Below, piece after piece: positions 11,959 through 24,109 of a DNA stretch of 64,000 bases. Numbering within the stretch: position 1 is the first letter of the stretch; every line of letters begins with the position of its first letter. Below the pieces are notes generated by a model. The model was not told where the DNA came from. It made no database searches and saw only the letters and a list, made by a program, of their open reading frames with translations. The translations under genes were made by a program, and so were the position numbers. Origin of the DNA: Diadophis punctatus similis (lineage: Eukaryota; Chordata; Lepidosauria; Squamata; Dipsadidae); the NCBI GenBank assembly GCA_023053685.1, contig JALIGW010000013.1, positions 11,769,501 through 11,833,500 on the forward strand, in the 5' to 3' direction.

Positions 11959-14900
11959 CCTCTCTTCCAAAAACATTTTCCTCCATTTCCAGTGAGTTTT
12001 AAATCAGCAATATAATTATACTACCGGTAATAAGAGCAATATCTAATAATAACTCTTCAGGTGTTTGACTGACATAATTGTGCAAGGTCATATAATGCCA
12101 TGAGTTTGTTCAAATATTTTTATTACAAGCTTCAGTAGTGCCTTTCATAAATGGAAATAAAATTACAATGCAAATTAAAATGCAGCTCCAGTGGTTACTC
12201 TACTTTTACTGAAAACATTCTTTGTTTAGCTAAGGACCTGTCATGGTAATGTTTTTGCTAGGTCTCTAATTTGCTCTTGGTGAAGTTTATTGCGTGGAAT
12301 AAACTATAAATAAATACACGTAAGATAAGAAAAGGCAGTTTCCATTTGTATATCATGGAATGAGGGAGCTTCCTGAAAGGCATGAAATCTATTTTTACCT
12401 CTGAAGATTTGAAGTATCTGGTAAGCCTGTGTTTCCTAACCGTTTTGGATATGGTTGAGTAAATTCTGAGACAGCAACCCTGAAATAGATAGATTAATCT
12501 TTTAGGAGGGGAAAAACAGTGCTTTGCATTCAGTTAATAACTCTATATTCCGCACCTCCAGTGGTCTGGGCTTTACACAACTGAAGCTTTTTTTAAAAAA
12601 AACAGAACAGTTTATTTCACAGAGAGAAAGCAACATATGAATGCCAGAAGAATTCTCTTCTAGTTTCCTTATGTAGAAATAACTGAATAAAAAAGGCAGT
12701 CCATCGTTTGATCTGAAATTTAGCACCTGAAGCATAAAGCCCTGTCCCCTTTTCTGATTTAAACCAGACAGCATGTCTGTGAGAACCAAACCTATTAAAT
12801 CTGTAGCTGCACTTAGATCTGGGTTTTAATAGCAAATCTGAATTATTGCTTTAATTGTTTGTTTTAAGTTTAGTTTATTTGCTGATGTACCGAATGTTAG
12901 TGTTGAAAGATATCCCACCCCAGTTCAGATTAATTGTGTTTTCAGTGCAGTCTCTGAAGTCCTTTTCGGTCTGAGAAAAAAGAAACAGGCAAATGAGAAA
13001 TACATGAGAAACACTTTGAGAAGACCCTGATTGCTTTTTCAAGTTGGTGAAAAGTTGAGACGTAGCTTGAACACTTGGTAACATGCCAGCTGCTGTGAAA
13101 AATAGACATATCTCTGTCATGCCATATGTTATAGTGCAAACTACTGGAATTAGGATGGTCAGGCTGCCAGGGGTGAACTTGGACAAGCAAGAATAGGAAG
13201 TCAGTGCCCGATCATGAAATGTTTTATGTACATCTTTGTTGCTAGGGTGTCAAATGCCTTGTTATATTATTCTTCATGCAGCCGCCGCCGCCCCCGCCCC
13301 CTGTCCAGGTTCTTTAAGAAAAAGTCATTGTCCACTATTTTATTAGTCCTACTGAAATGCTTGTCACTATAATGGGTAGGAAAGCTAGAGGATTGGCATA
13401 TTGTATGAAGTTCTGCAACGATATATTCACCTTAAAGACATAGTGTGCAAGATCACTGCCAATGGGGGATCATCGATGTCTGAAAAGGAAGGTAGATTAG
13501 CCTTTTTTTGTCCATCAGATGCACTTATTTATATGGAGGAGAGCAAAAGGAAGATATTATTAATTTTAAAAATCCTGATTAGAAAATTCTTGAAAGAGCA
13601 TCTCAAGATTTGGAACACTTGCAACTCAACCAACTTATGTTTTGCCTTGGGGGTCACTAATATGACAACTGCAATGCAGAATGCCCCCCCTTTATTCCCA
13701 TGTCCCAATAGACACAAAGATAGAGATAAGCAGCAGCTGGACAGCAAACAGTCATGCTGAAAGAATGAGTATTTAAATATTCAGCTCCCATTTTTGAAAA
13801 TTGCATTGCAATTTTGAAAGCACATTTTCACTTAGGGAAATTAGGCCTTAGAGTCCTGCTGCAGATGACTGACAGAGCCAGCTCCCTGTCAATCTCCTAT
13901 GGCTCTGAATGCTGATTAATTCCCCATTTAAACTGCATGACTACATTTTGTATTGTATGCTCGCATCATGAGGAACAGTAATGTCTCTGCTGGATTTACT
14001 GAGATGCTAAAAGAACAAGAAAGGGGGGAAAAAATCCCAGCAAAATCTTTTGCTGCCGTACCTTCTAAGACACAGAAGGATTTGGCTCGGTATCAGATAA
14101 CAGTAAGTGAAGGAAGGACTGGCATCTAAACCTCAGAATTCCTAGTCATGTCATTAAGAATTTCAGAAGCTCATGGACTGATCTCTTGACATTTCTCTGA
14201 TCCAAAGTTCTATGAAATTGCATGTGGATGTTAAAAAAACATTAGAAAAACCAACTTTGTTCACTTTGTTTCTCTCTATAATAGTCACCATAGAAATTAT
14301 TGCTGCTCTTCAATACCAAAGGTCCTCTCCTGACATCTTTTACCATGCTTCATATGATTTCACATTGCTCCGGTGTTTGGGTGAACAAGCAGTGGCTTCT
14401 ATTCAGTCTGCCTACATTTTTGCACTATGAAGAGATTTATAGTAACTAAACATTTGATCAAATATCTTTCATTAGTACCAGAGCAACAGGGAAAGAGGGA
14501 AAGAGAAAGGGGAAAGAGTTCCTCTTGTACCTTTATCTTTTAAATCAGAGGTTCAAGCCCCCCTAGAAGAAGCAATTGAATTTGGGGGCAACCAATAAGG
14601 GACATTGAGTCAGAATAATAATTGTATTCCATAAACTTCCTACTAATGTTTGTTAATCTCATTAATTTTATACCTTTAAAAGCATTTGGTGTTTGAATAA
14701 TGTTCATAAGAATGAATTACTTCCTTTGATGTATCGATGTCTTATTAACTTTTAAATTGAGTTGTGTTGTGCAATTTAATGTTGAATTCATACAAAAGCA
14801 GACTGTTCTGAAAATCTCTTCCTTCTCTCCCACATTACCATGATTTGCTGAAACTTTAAATTACTTCCATACTGGTAGATTTTCTCTTAATATAAGTGTT

Positions 14901-16183
14901 GCACATGAACTTTTATTTGTCCCGAATATTACAAAAATATATTACAAAATTCCCCAAGATTAAAAAAAGTAGCCCATTAGTTTTTCTTTCACAAAAACTA
15001 AAGATTTCTCCATATTTTTAGCACCTGGTGAGAAGTTCAGTTGAAGGATGGGCAATCCTATTCATTTAGTTGTAGCATAAGTATCATTTGAACAGCTCAG
15101 GAGATTTAAGTTAAGAGAAAGTTAAGATGTTTTGTGATTACTAGGGTGAATGAGCAAGCAGTCCTTGGTGACATACAAAATGAAAGCAAATATAAAAATC
15201 AGAACCCCTTTCTAAAAGGTGTAGAAGGATCTTGCTCTTGTCTTCCAGTGAATTGCTGCACAAATAGTAATGCAAAATCCATGTACTCTTGGTTTTCCCC
15301 ATCTGTTTCTATCCTTTCTATTGTGATGCTTTTTTCTGTCTAAGTGAAAAGGAGGAGAGAGTGAATGGAGTGGGCCTATCCAGTGCAAAATAAGAACATG
15401 GTGCATTAGGAAAATAATGGCAAACACATTTTTTGTTTAAATCCTTTCATCTCCTTCTTTAGCTCCTTTTTGTTTCAGCTGCCGTGAACACTTGCTATAA
15501 AGCCAATATTATATTGAAAGGATCGTCCTTTTAAAAATTTATCTATCTATCTATGTATTTATTTATTTATTTGTATTCCTCTCATTTTTATTTGAAACAT
15601 GACATTCAAATTGGAAGTAGGAGCAGAGATCAGCAAACCCTGTCAGCTCTTGTCAACCCAGGTGTAACAGTGTGATCTTCTTAAATTGCTGCTAATCTGC
15701 CAAAAATCTCTTTTATCTGCTGTCTCCATCATGCTGTTTGCTCACATTTGGTTAACACTTTAAATTTCCCTTTTGGAGGTGTCACTGTTTGCCATTTAGT
15801 AACTAAGATGAACTGTGAGAGCAGCTTAAAGCACATGGATTTGGGAAGCTCAAAAAGCTGATTAGCTATTCAGGGAGAATAATCTTATTGAAAGTAGTAA
15901 GAGCTGTATAAAGAATGCTTTCCCCTTTCCCCATAACAATCTTCTAATTATGTTGTCAAGCTTGCTGTCGTGTTCTCTCCCTGTGCCATTAAGGAAACCA
16001 TTTTCTATGTTAAAAAAGAGATTTCCAGATCGTGATGATGTTTGCTGATTTTTTTTATTGTTTAAAGAATCTGTGTGTATTAAACCAAACATTAAAAAAT
16101 GATTCATGTGCAGCATAATTATTTGAGATGAAGAACTCAAGGCAAGGGTGGAGGGAGAGAGGCGGGATGTGTGCGGTCTGTAT

Positions 16184-16184
<1 letters not shown>
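11959..16184. other. longest repeat-poor stretch in the window
   Basis: About 4.2 kb without recognised transposon ends, SINE or LINE sequence, apart from a short CCG run near 13282 and an ATCT/TTAT run near 15541-15572. Open frames (for example 12875-13186 minus, 13401-13760 plus) lack domains and do not look like exons. A 13860-14000 segment of balanced composition could be conserved non-coding sequence, but I cannot test this. Confidence 0.5.
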
Positions 16185-16221
<37 letters not shown>

Positions 16222-16252
16222 CACACACAAACACACACACACACTCACACTG
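16185..16252. repeat. CA dinucleotide microsatellite
   Basis: Pure CA run from about 16185 to 16219, then an interrupted CA-rich run. It creates spurious threonine/histidine and cysteine/valine reading frames on both strands. Confidence 0.95.
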
Positions 16253-17735
16253 ACATACATGGCGGGGGGGGAGTAGTAAAAAGAGCAATTTGTGGGATTA
16301 ATATTCTACATAACTGCATGAGGCTTTTACCTCTGTGGCTGGATTCTGAATCTGGCTCGGATCTTTGTGATTGAAATACAATTCATAAATCAATAGCAGA
16401 AGCAAGGGTCATAAGCAAAGCCAGCAGATATCTACAGGAGTAGATTCCATAGGAATATGGAACAGTGCCTTGTCAATTGTCAGCTAACAAGTTCAATGGT
16501 GCACAAACCTGCTTGGGTTTCTGGACCTGGTGAAGTTGGATGAATGATGGTGAGGGAAAAATTGAATATGTTGAGAGACAATAAAGCTTGGCTGTGGTCA
16601 TTCACAAATCCCAATTGAAACAAAATAGAATTGATTGAATAATCTATTTCTATGAAAGCCAGTTTCCAAACTTTTGCAGATTTGTATTTTTATCATCAAA
16701 GGCTAATGTGGCTACACATTCTAGAAGATGCATCCAAAATGCGTCTAAAAACTGGCCGAGTAGGCAAGAACAGCTAGCTTTTTATTATTTTATTATCTAT
16801 TTTGAAATAATTACAAAATTGCAGATGAAACATTTATTAAGCAGGACTAAACATCATCCTGGCATTGGGGCCACTGAAAGGTGTGCCTATTTCTTCAATA
16901 TAAATTGTATCTCTACATTTGGCTTACAGACTGAGCTAAATTTATGACTGTGCTTATTCATTTATTTATTTGATTTATAGCCATCTTAGGTCGAAGTAGC
17001 ATACATAATTGCATCCCTTTTTATTTTCCTACAATGACCCTGTAAAATGGATTAGGCTACAAGTTGTGAATGTGTTCTTTTTTGAGGGGGGGGGGAAGCT
17101 TTCACTTGTTCTGAAAATGAAAACAGAACAAAGTGAAAAATGCTAAATTGTAACATTACAGAAAGCCTAAATGTTGTTGTGCTTCATCTTGATGAGCACT
17201 TAAAATGTAAGAAGAAAGGAAATGCAGTTTAACGTTAGACCATTTTACCTATTTTCTAGGTGGTGCTATAAGTTTTATTTCCCAATCTTATTGGATCATT
17301 TGAATTAATGAAAATAGATGACTACTTGGTTTTTCTCTATCAAATATCATACCGTACGTGCTGTGTGAAAAGGGCCCGTGGCCATTTGCCATTAAATAAG
17401 TTGGTTGTTGTATTCAATACTAAAATAATATAAATAGGCCACTAGCAGATATTAACATCCAAATGCCTTTCTGTATAACTGTTTTCAAAGCCTTTCTGAA
17501 GCTCAAGAATGAGATACTGTCTGGATCTCTGGTGGAAAGCTGTTCCAATGGATGGGGGCTTCACTATAACATTCATTTTTCAACCTCTCCAAATCTGTCA
17601 TGGGGAGGGAACCACAACATGCCCACCCAGGATGAATGCATTGGATGGATAGAATCCATTTGAAGTAGATGCACTCCACTTGGCTAGATGCCAAACCATA
17701 GTACTGTTGATCCGTATCCTCACTTTGAATTATAT
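16253..17735. other. spacer
   Basis: Nothing recognised beyond short TTTA and G runs near 16960 and 17087. Confidence 0.45.
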
Positions 17736-18110
17736 CAGAAGTAAGGCGAAGGTAAAAGTTTCCCCTGTCCAGTCGAGTCTGACTCTAGAGCAGTGTTTCC
17801 CAACCTTGGCAACTTGAAGATATCTGGACTTCAACTCCCAGAATTCCCCAGCCAGCATTCGCTGGCTGGGGAACTCTGGGAGTTGAAGTCCAGATATCTT
17901 CAAGTTGCCAAGGTTGGGAAACACTGCTCTAGAGGGTGGTGTTCATCTGTTCCATAGCCAAAAGAGACAGCATTGTCTGAAGACGCTTCCGTGGTCATGT
18001 GGCTGGCATGATTATATGCCAAGGAGCATGGAATGCTGTTAGCTTCCCACCAAAGTGATACCTATTTATCTACTTGCATTTTCATGCTTTCGAACTGCTA
18101 GGTTGGCAGG
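17736..18110. repeat. old unclassified interspersed repeat, split by a hAT MITE
   Basis: Left part 17740-17790 (aggtaaaagtttcccctgtc ... gtctgactctagag) and right part 17927-18110 (ctctagagggtggtg, cttccgtggtcatgtggc, cgaactgctaggttggcag) join smoothly across the 8-bp duplication ctctagag. I know this phrase as a common reptile interspersed repeat but cannot name its class with confidence. Confidence 0.6.
17783..17934. mobile_element. palindromic hAT MITE, 136 bp
   Basis: Element 17791-17926 is an almost perfect inverted repeat: cagtgtttcccaaccttggc ... and its complement ending aaacactg, with a centre around gccagcattcgctggc. Perfect target duplication ctctagag on both sides (17783-17790, 17927-17934). 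The core tggacttcaactcccagaat is also in the MITE at 29019. Non-autonomous; a transcript would fold into one long hairpin. Confidence 0.92.
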
Positions 18111-18154
18111 AGCTGTGGCAAGTTATGAACTGTTGTAAGTCAAAGACTACCTAT
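18111..18154. repeat. possible scrap of TA-flanked family M
   Basis: gttgtaagtcaaagactacc resembles the family M terminus. Too short to be certain. Confidence 0.35.
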
Positions 18155-18424
18155 ATTCTACTGAAGCTACTTGTTTAGCCCATTTCATCAACTTCCAGAA
18201 TAATTTTTATTTTTATTGAAATCATTTTGCATTTTTTATTTAGTCATTTTGCTGTCTTTTATTACATTCTTTGCAACTATAATTTTTTTCCTCTATATCT
18301 TTCTGGGTTTTTTTTTCTCCTCATTGTAAGCAGGAATGGTTCTCCTACATACATCTTTCTCATCACAGTCTCTTTCACTTTATTATTCCACCAAACACCC
18401 TTTGTCATATTTCCACTTCATATA

Positions 18425-19006
18425 TATTTTTAAAATATTTTTTATTTTATTCAAAACATTAAAATATAAACGCCAAAAGAGAAGATTACACAAAAAAGTG
18501 CATAAACAAAACAAAATGGGCATATACATAAATTCCCCCCCCCCCCAGTTGAATACCAATAAATATATTTCAAAGATAAAAGCTCCTTCTCCCTTGCGAA
18601 GCGGGCACACAATTTGTAAATTTCTACAACACTATTTACCCAACCCACTTAACCTGAAATCTATCTATTATATGAAAATGTAGTTAACAGGTAAAACTAA
18701 CAGTAAATTAAACTTCTAAACCCTCTGTTAATGATATATTGTATTTCATTCGCAGAAAGTCCACAATGGCTTCTAGTCTACCATAAGTGAAAACAATCAT
18801 TTGTCCAGGTTCAACAGCCTCGATTGATTCTTAATAGTAAGTCTTTTTCTTAAAACATTAAACAGGATCTTTTCTAATAATTGGATTTTATTCCCCCAAA
18901 TCACAAGTCTCTGTTGTGCATATCTCCTCAGTAGTTTTTGCACAAAAAAGTCTCCTATAAATTCTAAGATAACATCTCTTAACATTTGTTTTCCGATTGG
19001 GTATAA
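18425..19006 (-). mobile_element. possible LINE 3' end (minus strand), unclassified
   Basis: Read on the minus strand, the segment ends in an A/T-rich tail (ttgaataaaataaaaaat) after about 550 bases holding short broken frames such as RRYAQQRLVIWGNKIQLLEK (from 18797-19063). Composition and tail suggest a retroposed 3' end, but I do not recognise the family. The Tc1-like element begins directly at its edge. Confidence 0.35.
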
Positions 19007-19286
19007 TACAGGGGGAGGAAGTATTTGAACCCCTGCTGATTTTGTATGTTTGCCCACTGACAAAGAAATGATCAGTCTGTAATTTCAATGGTAGGTTTAT
19101 TTTAAGAGTGAGAGACAGAATAACAACTAAAAAATCCAGAAAAACGCATTTCAAAAAAGTTATAAATTGATTTGCACTTTAATGAGTGAAATAAGTATTT
19201 GATCCCCTATCAATTGGCAAGATTTCTGGCCCCCAGGAGTCTTTTATGCAGGTAAAGAGCTCAGATTAGGAGCACTTTCTTAAAGG

Positions 19287-19450
19287 GAGTGCTCCAGTAG
19301 TGGGTTCTAAATCCCGTCGCTACCGGTTCACATTTACAGAAGCAAACATGCGCAGAAGCGTCCCGGGTGGGTGGGTGGAGCCTCCCACCACCACCGCTAC
19401 TGGTTCACCAAACCGGGCTGAACTGGGAGCAACCCACCACTGGAGTGCTC
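19287..19450. mobile_element. hAT MITE, CAGTGGTGGGTT family, inside the Tc1 element
   Basis: Element 19295-19442 (148 bp) with ends cagtagtgggttct and gagcaacccaccactg, flanked by perfect gagtgctc (19287-19294, 19443-19450). The Tc1 5' UTR reads straight through if the insert and one duplication are ignored, so the insertion is younger than the Tc1 copy. Confidence 0.93.
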
Positions 19451-19528
19451 CTAATCTCAGCTTGTTACCTGTATAAAAGACACCTGTCCACAGAAGCAAG
19501 CAAGCAATCAGATTCCAAACTCTCTACC

Positions 19529-20296
19529 ATGGCCAAGACCAAAGAGCTGTCCAAGGATGTCAGGGACAAGATTGTAGACCTACACAAGGCTGGAATGGGC
19601 TGCAAGACTATCGTCAAGCAGCTTGGTGAGAAGGTGACAACAGTTGGTGCGATTATTCGCAAATGGGAGAAACACAAAGTAACTGTCAATCTCCCTTGGA
19701 CTGGGGCTCCATGCAAGATCTCACCTCATGGAGGTTCAATGATCATGAGAACGGTGAGGAATGAGCCCAGAACTACACGGGAGGATCTTGTCAATGATCT
19801 CAAGGCAGCTGGGACCATAGTCACCAAGAAAACAACACACTACGTCATGAAGGACTGAAATCCTGTAGCGCCTGCAAGGTCCCCCTGCCCAAGAAAGCAC
19901 TTGTACAGGCCTGTCTGAAGTTTGCCAATGAACATCTGAATGATTCAGAGGAGACCTGGGTGAAAATGTTATGGTCAGATGCGACCAAAATCAAGCTCTT
20001 TGGCATCAACTCAACTCGCCATGTTGAGGTGGAGGAATGCTGCCTATGACTCCAAGAACACCATCCCCACCATCAAACATGGAGGTGCAAACATTATGCT
20101 TGCGGGTGTTTTTCTGCTAAGGGGACAGGACAACTTCACCACATCAAAGGGACAATGGACAGGGCCATGTACCATCATATCTTAGGTGAGAACCTCCTTC
20201 CCTCAGCCAGGGCATTGAAAATGGGTCATGGATGGGTATTCCAGCATGACAATCACCCAAAACACATGGCCAAGGCAACGAAGGAGTTTACATCAG
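19529..20296 (+). pseudogene. Tc1-family transposase pseudogene
   Basis: The start [20 protein letters not shown] opens a Tc1 transposase: the first 110 residues (to the stop at 19856-19858) hold the paired DNA-binding helix-turn-helix domains that recognise the element's inverted repeats ([20 protein letters not shown], then the GRP-like hinge degraded to TGAPCK). Downstream the protein continues in shifted frames: ALVQACLKFANEHLNDSEET and WSDATKIKLFG, where D is the first catalytic aspartate, then [18 protein letters not shown] near 20240-20290, where the second aspartate lies. The final catalytic acid is lost with the 3' truncation. Several frameshifts plus truncation make it inactive. Family function (cut-and-paste at TA) is established knowledge; the breaks are seen directly. 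Confidence 0.9.
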
Positions 20297-20545
20297 GTTA
20301 AAAACATAAAGAAAAAAGCCACTACTAATTTAAAAATACCCCATAATGCAGCATAACCAGGATCAAGTCCCAAACATGCTCCAGTTGCAAAACCACTACA
20401 GGATGGCTAATTATATGTAAACAGATTTTCAAGGCCTTACAGAAGGCCAACAGAATTTGGCCATCCAAATCTCAGGAAGCATGCTGTTCCAAAGGGCATC
20501 ATAAAAGAAATGAATAAACATATTGTGATACTTTCTGAGATGACT
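20297..20545 (-). mobile_element. L2-like LINE 3' fragment (minus strand)
   Basis: The phrase cttacagaaggccaacag followed by ctcaggaagcatgctgttcc matches, in antisense, the end of ORF2 of the LINE at 25.1-28.4 kb (LWNQLPPEI...LLAFCKA region). Strongly diverged. Confidence 0.55.
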
Positions 20546-21688
20546 GGAACATCTACCTGCACAGAAAAGTTAAGGCTATTCCATTGTGCATTGTTCTAAA
20601 TGGCCCTATCAAAATAGTTTGCATAAAGCATTTTTTTTTAAATGGCTAACGCAGATATTATATTTTACAATGGAATTTATAGCAAGGGATGCCCATGATA
20701 TACTGTATTCTGGAAATACTTTTTTGCTTTTGTTTCTGAACATTAAAATACGCAATCTATTTTATGCACACAACATGGCAGCATTTCAAAAGATTCGTTC
20801 CGCCTAGTTACTGCAACCAAAATATTTGTATTTATATAAGTAATTCAATTAATCTTTAAGGGGGAAAGACTCTAGTTAGATACATGTAAACATACTGGTT
20901 AGGCAGTACATCTTCATTCCTTCCACTTCAGCGAATGGAATTGTAGAGTACAGACAACAACAAAAAATGCACCAAAGTGCTTTATTCTCTTTTTATTGCC
21001 TGTCAAATTATTGCAGTGACACCCATAGTTGGTTGTGAAACATTGGAAACCACTGCTAGTAATGAAACACATAGTTTAAGTTTTGTATTGAATTTAGGTA
21101 ATGTACCATAAAACATTGCATGAAAACACTAATTTTCTCAATATATATTAGTAGGCACCATGTTTATCAAAGAGAAGGGAAGATGTTTTTAAACATAGTT
21201 TCTTCCTATGAAGTGTTGGCTAAGCTTTATTTATTCATTTATTCATTCAGTAATTATAATTGTGATGGCATGTGGGTCATCAAATTACTGAGGGGATGAC
21301 AATAGTTGTCTTGTCTACTATATTAGACTACAATATTATCTATGTGTACAACAGTTCACATTTCTGATATGAAAATGCTCTAAGTATAGGTCTCTTTACT
21401 CTTTAAGCAATGGATAACATTTATCAAATGAACTGTGAGGGGAAACCTACATTTAGTCAGGTCATGGCTGGCCATATTACTGGAGCAAAGCAATTGTCTC
21501 ACATGGGAATTATTTAGCAGGGAAAGGAAGTGGCTGCATTGTCTTGGAGGATAATGCACAACCTGCCATTTCTTAAAAAATAACCTGCTGCAGTCAAGGG
21601 TAGGAAAAGTATTAAGTTGAAATTCAGTTGCCAATTAGGTCAGCTCTACTGACAGAAGAGAATGCTTGTAGTTCAGGGTTGAATTATG
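20546..21688. other. AT-rich spacer
   Basis: No coding or repeat signal recognised. Confidence 0.45.
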
Positions 21689-21820
21689 CAGGGTGTCAAA
21701 CTGGCTGCCCATGGGCCGGATGTGTCACACGCAGGCCACGCCCACCCCGGCTCCGCAAAGGCAAAAAATGTCACGATACGTTGCGATACATCATGTGACG
21801 TGATCGAGTTTGACACCCAT
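21689..21820. mobile_element. hAT-type MITE (CAGGGTGTCAAAC ends)
   Basis: Ends cagggtgtcaaactgg and gagtttgacaccc; interior gtgtcacacgcaggccacgc as in the copy at 841. The target duplication is weak: gaattatg on the left versus gaac plus gatg (6/8) when the neighbouring MITE inserted at its right edge is set aside. Confidence 0.65.
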
Positions 21821-22089
21821 GAACCAGGGATGAAATCCAGCAGGTTCTGGCAGGTTCTGGAGTACCAGTAGCGGAAATTTTGAGTAGTTCAGAAATCGAC
21901 AAATACCACCTCTGGCTGGCCCCAGAGTGGAGTGGGAATGGAGATTTTACAATATCCTTCCCCCAGGAGTGGGGAGGGAATGGGGATTTTGCAATATCCT
22001 TCCCCTGCCACGCCCACCAAGCCACGCCCACCAAGCCACGCCCATAGAACTGGTAGTAGAAAAAAATGGATTTCACCACTGCCATGAAC
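21817..22089. mobile_element. hAT MITE with CAGGGATGAAATCC ends
   Basis: Element 21825-22081 (257 bp) with ends cagggatgaaatcc and ggatttcaccactg, perfect target duplication ccatgaac on both sides. Contains a 17-bp tandem repeat of ccacgcccaccaag (about 22008-22050) and two related gtggggagggaatgg units. Sits at the right edge of the preceding MITE. Confidence 0.9.
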
Positions 22090-23319
22090 GATGGGGTTTT
22101 GGTCCTTAGCACTGATAATGTTACCTAGTTGGGTAATAAAATGTCTGCAGGAAAATAACCAAGCTCAGAGAGCACCAAGGACCCCACAGGTCAACTTTAG
22201 TGTACGAAATGAAGGAAATACTTTCTTGCCCCCTATTGCAGACAGAAAAATACCTTGAATTTGTTCCCTTACTTAGGATAACCTTTTCTGGGTACTACTA
22301 ACAATTTTCAGAGACTTTTAAAATCATAGTAGATTTTGGGACACTAAAGAAATAAAGAAATCAGTAATAAATTCAAATAGTCACTTTTTCTACACTTCAG
22401 ATTGTTCTCACATTCACAACGTTTTGTTTCCCAGTCCAATGAATGTTTATAATTTCTGAACAGTTTTGGATTTGCTTTCAACATAATGACTTGCATCATT
22501 GCAGTTCTCCAACTGCTTCATATTTCTGGTTGTTACACCGCAGCAACTATGCCGAAAGGTTTCTAGTATTGACCCACAGAACAGTTGGATCTATGATCTA
22601 TCTATTGCAGGCAAAGGGCTCATGTGGAAATAAATTGTAGGATTTGCTGATTTTAAGATAGGAGTGAGCAACCTGTAACCCAATACAGATACAGCTACTT
22701 CTTCATTTCAGCAAAATTCAGATATGGTGGCAAATTGGCACACTCATTGAAGCTATTTTTATGTTTCCTAAGTAAGAAAATAGGCATGTTAAGTATCTAG
22801 TAATCCTAGTACACGTCTTTTGCCTCTTTCGCCAATCCAAACAAAGAACAGAAATAGATGCTGTGACTTTTAATATCTTCCCTGCAGTGATATCATTATT
22901 TAGCCGCCTTTTCCTTGTAGCCCAGAGAAAGGCAGAAAAAATTATTTTAAGCCTACAGGTCCTTGCTGGAAAAAAAGACTTCATATTCTCAAAGTTTTTA
23001 ACCTAGGCCTGACAATTTTTTACCCTATGCCTGCTATCTAGAATGAAAGAAATAGTACACATTCATGAGCTTAGCATCAGGGAATTCAAGGACAAGGCTG
23101 TGATAAATAAGTTGTTCTATTGCAGATGGAAAATAAACTTTTATGATCATGAAAATCAGAATCTTGGAATCTAATCATGTATATACAGTATGCTAGTCCC
23201 AGAGCTTAAACCTGCATTCTTTTTTTCCTGCCTTTACCTGCCTTTGCCTGCCCATTAATAATAACACCCTTTGTTAAAAGAAAAGACTTTTCCTTGACTT
23301 CTTTTTTTCAGATGTTTTA
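22090..23319. other. AT-rich spacer
   Basis: No recognised feature. Minus frame 22718-22984 has no known domain. Confidence 0.4.
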
Positions 23320-23520
23320 TACTGCTTTTATTTTTTTTATAAATAATTCAAGTGGTAAACAAACATATTACACTTTTCTCCTATTTTCCCCACAACAACA
23401 ACCCTGTGAGCCATGAGAGTGACTTACCCAAAATCACCCAGCCGGTTTTCATGTTTAAGGCAGGTCTAGAACTCACAGCCTCCCAGTAACCAGCCTGGGT
23501 GCTTTAATCACCAATTCACT
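23320..23520 (-). repeat. Sauria-like SINE (minus strand)
   Basis: The minus strand shows a degraded A-box head, tgagttctagacctgcc at the B-box position, ccggctgggtgattttgggt, cacagggttgttgttgtggg, and an A-rich 3' end with gaattatttataaaaaaaat. Confidence 0.8.
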
Positions 23521-24109
23521 TCTAGCCTAGTGCCGGAATCACTCGACCAACTTCTGCCCAGTGTCTCCTCTTCTTGTTATGTAAGATAAAGAAGAGTTTT
23601 TTCTCTGTACTTTTCTACCAATAATTGGTCAGTCAAGGGTTTTCCTTCTAGTCATCATTCTAGATTAACAACAAAGTCAACAACATACTGTTGTACAGTC
23701 TTCTTAATCCTGTTGCAGTACATTGCACTACAATGTTACAGTACATTGTCACATATTTGTTTATTATTACTGATAAGATTATTATTGATCTTCTAGTAGA
23801 GTTCTGTGCCCCATCAGTGGTTCACAGGTTAAATCACTGCTTTAAACAATGATATTTTGCCATATTATATATTCTAATTGTGAATAATATTTATTCGTTT
23901 AATAAAGTTATAAGGGTTTTATTATATTTTTTGTGGAAGCAAAAATATGTGGAACTGTATGATATGTGCTGAGATGTTAAGTGATATTTCTTTGATGTAT
24001 CTATTGTCATTTTTTATAACTTGTTATAGCTTTATCAGCAGGCATTTTCAATCACCCTTTTATTATTATTAGGCATTTTGGTGGTTGTTGCTATATCTAT
24101 TACCTATGC
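23521..24109. other. AT-rich spacer
   Basis: Nothing recognised. Confidence 0.4.

Larger units (their letters stand above)
19007..20296 (+). mobile_element. Tc1-like DNA transposon, 3'-truncated and interrupted
   Basis: Begins TA-CAGGGGGAGGAAGTATTTGA, a vertebrate Tc1-type terminus, with the usual subterminal phrases (gataagtatttgatcccct type at 19190-19207). It carries a 148-bp hAT MITE at 19295-19442 and a broken transposase gene. The right end, including the third catalytic residue and the right inverted repeat, is missing beyond about 20296, where antisense L2-like sequence starts. Confidence 0.88.
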
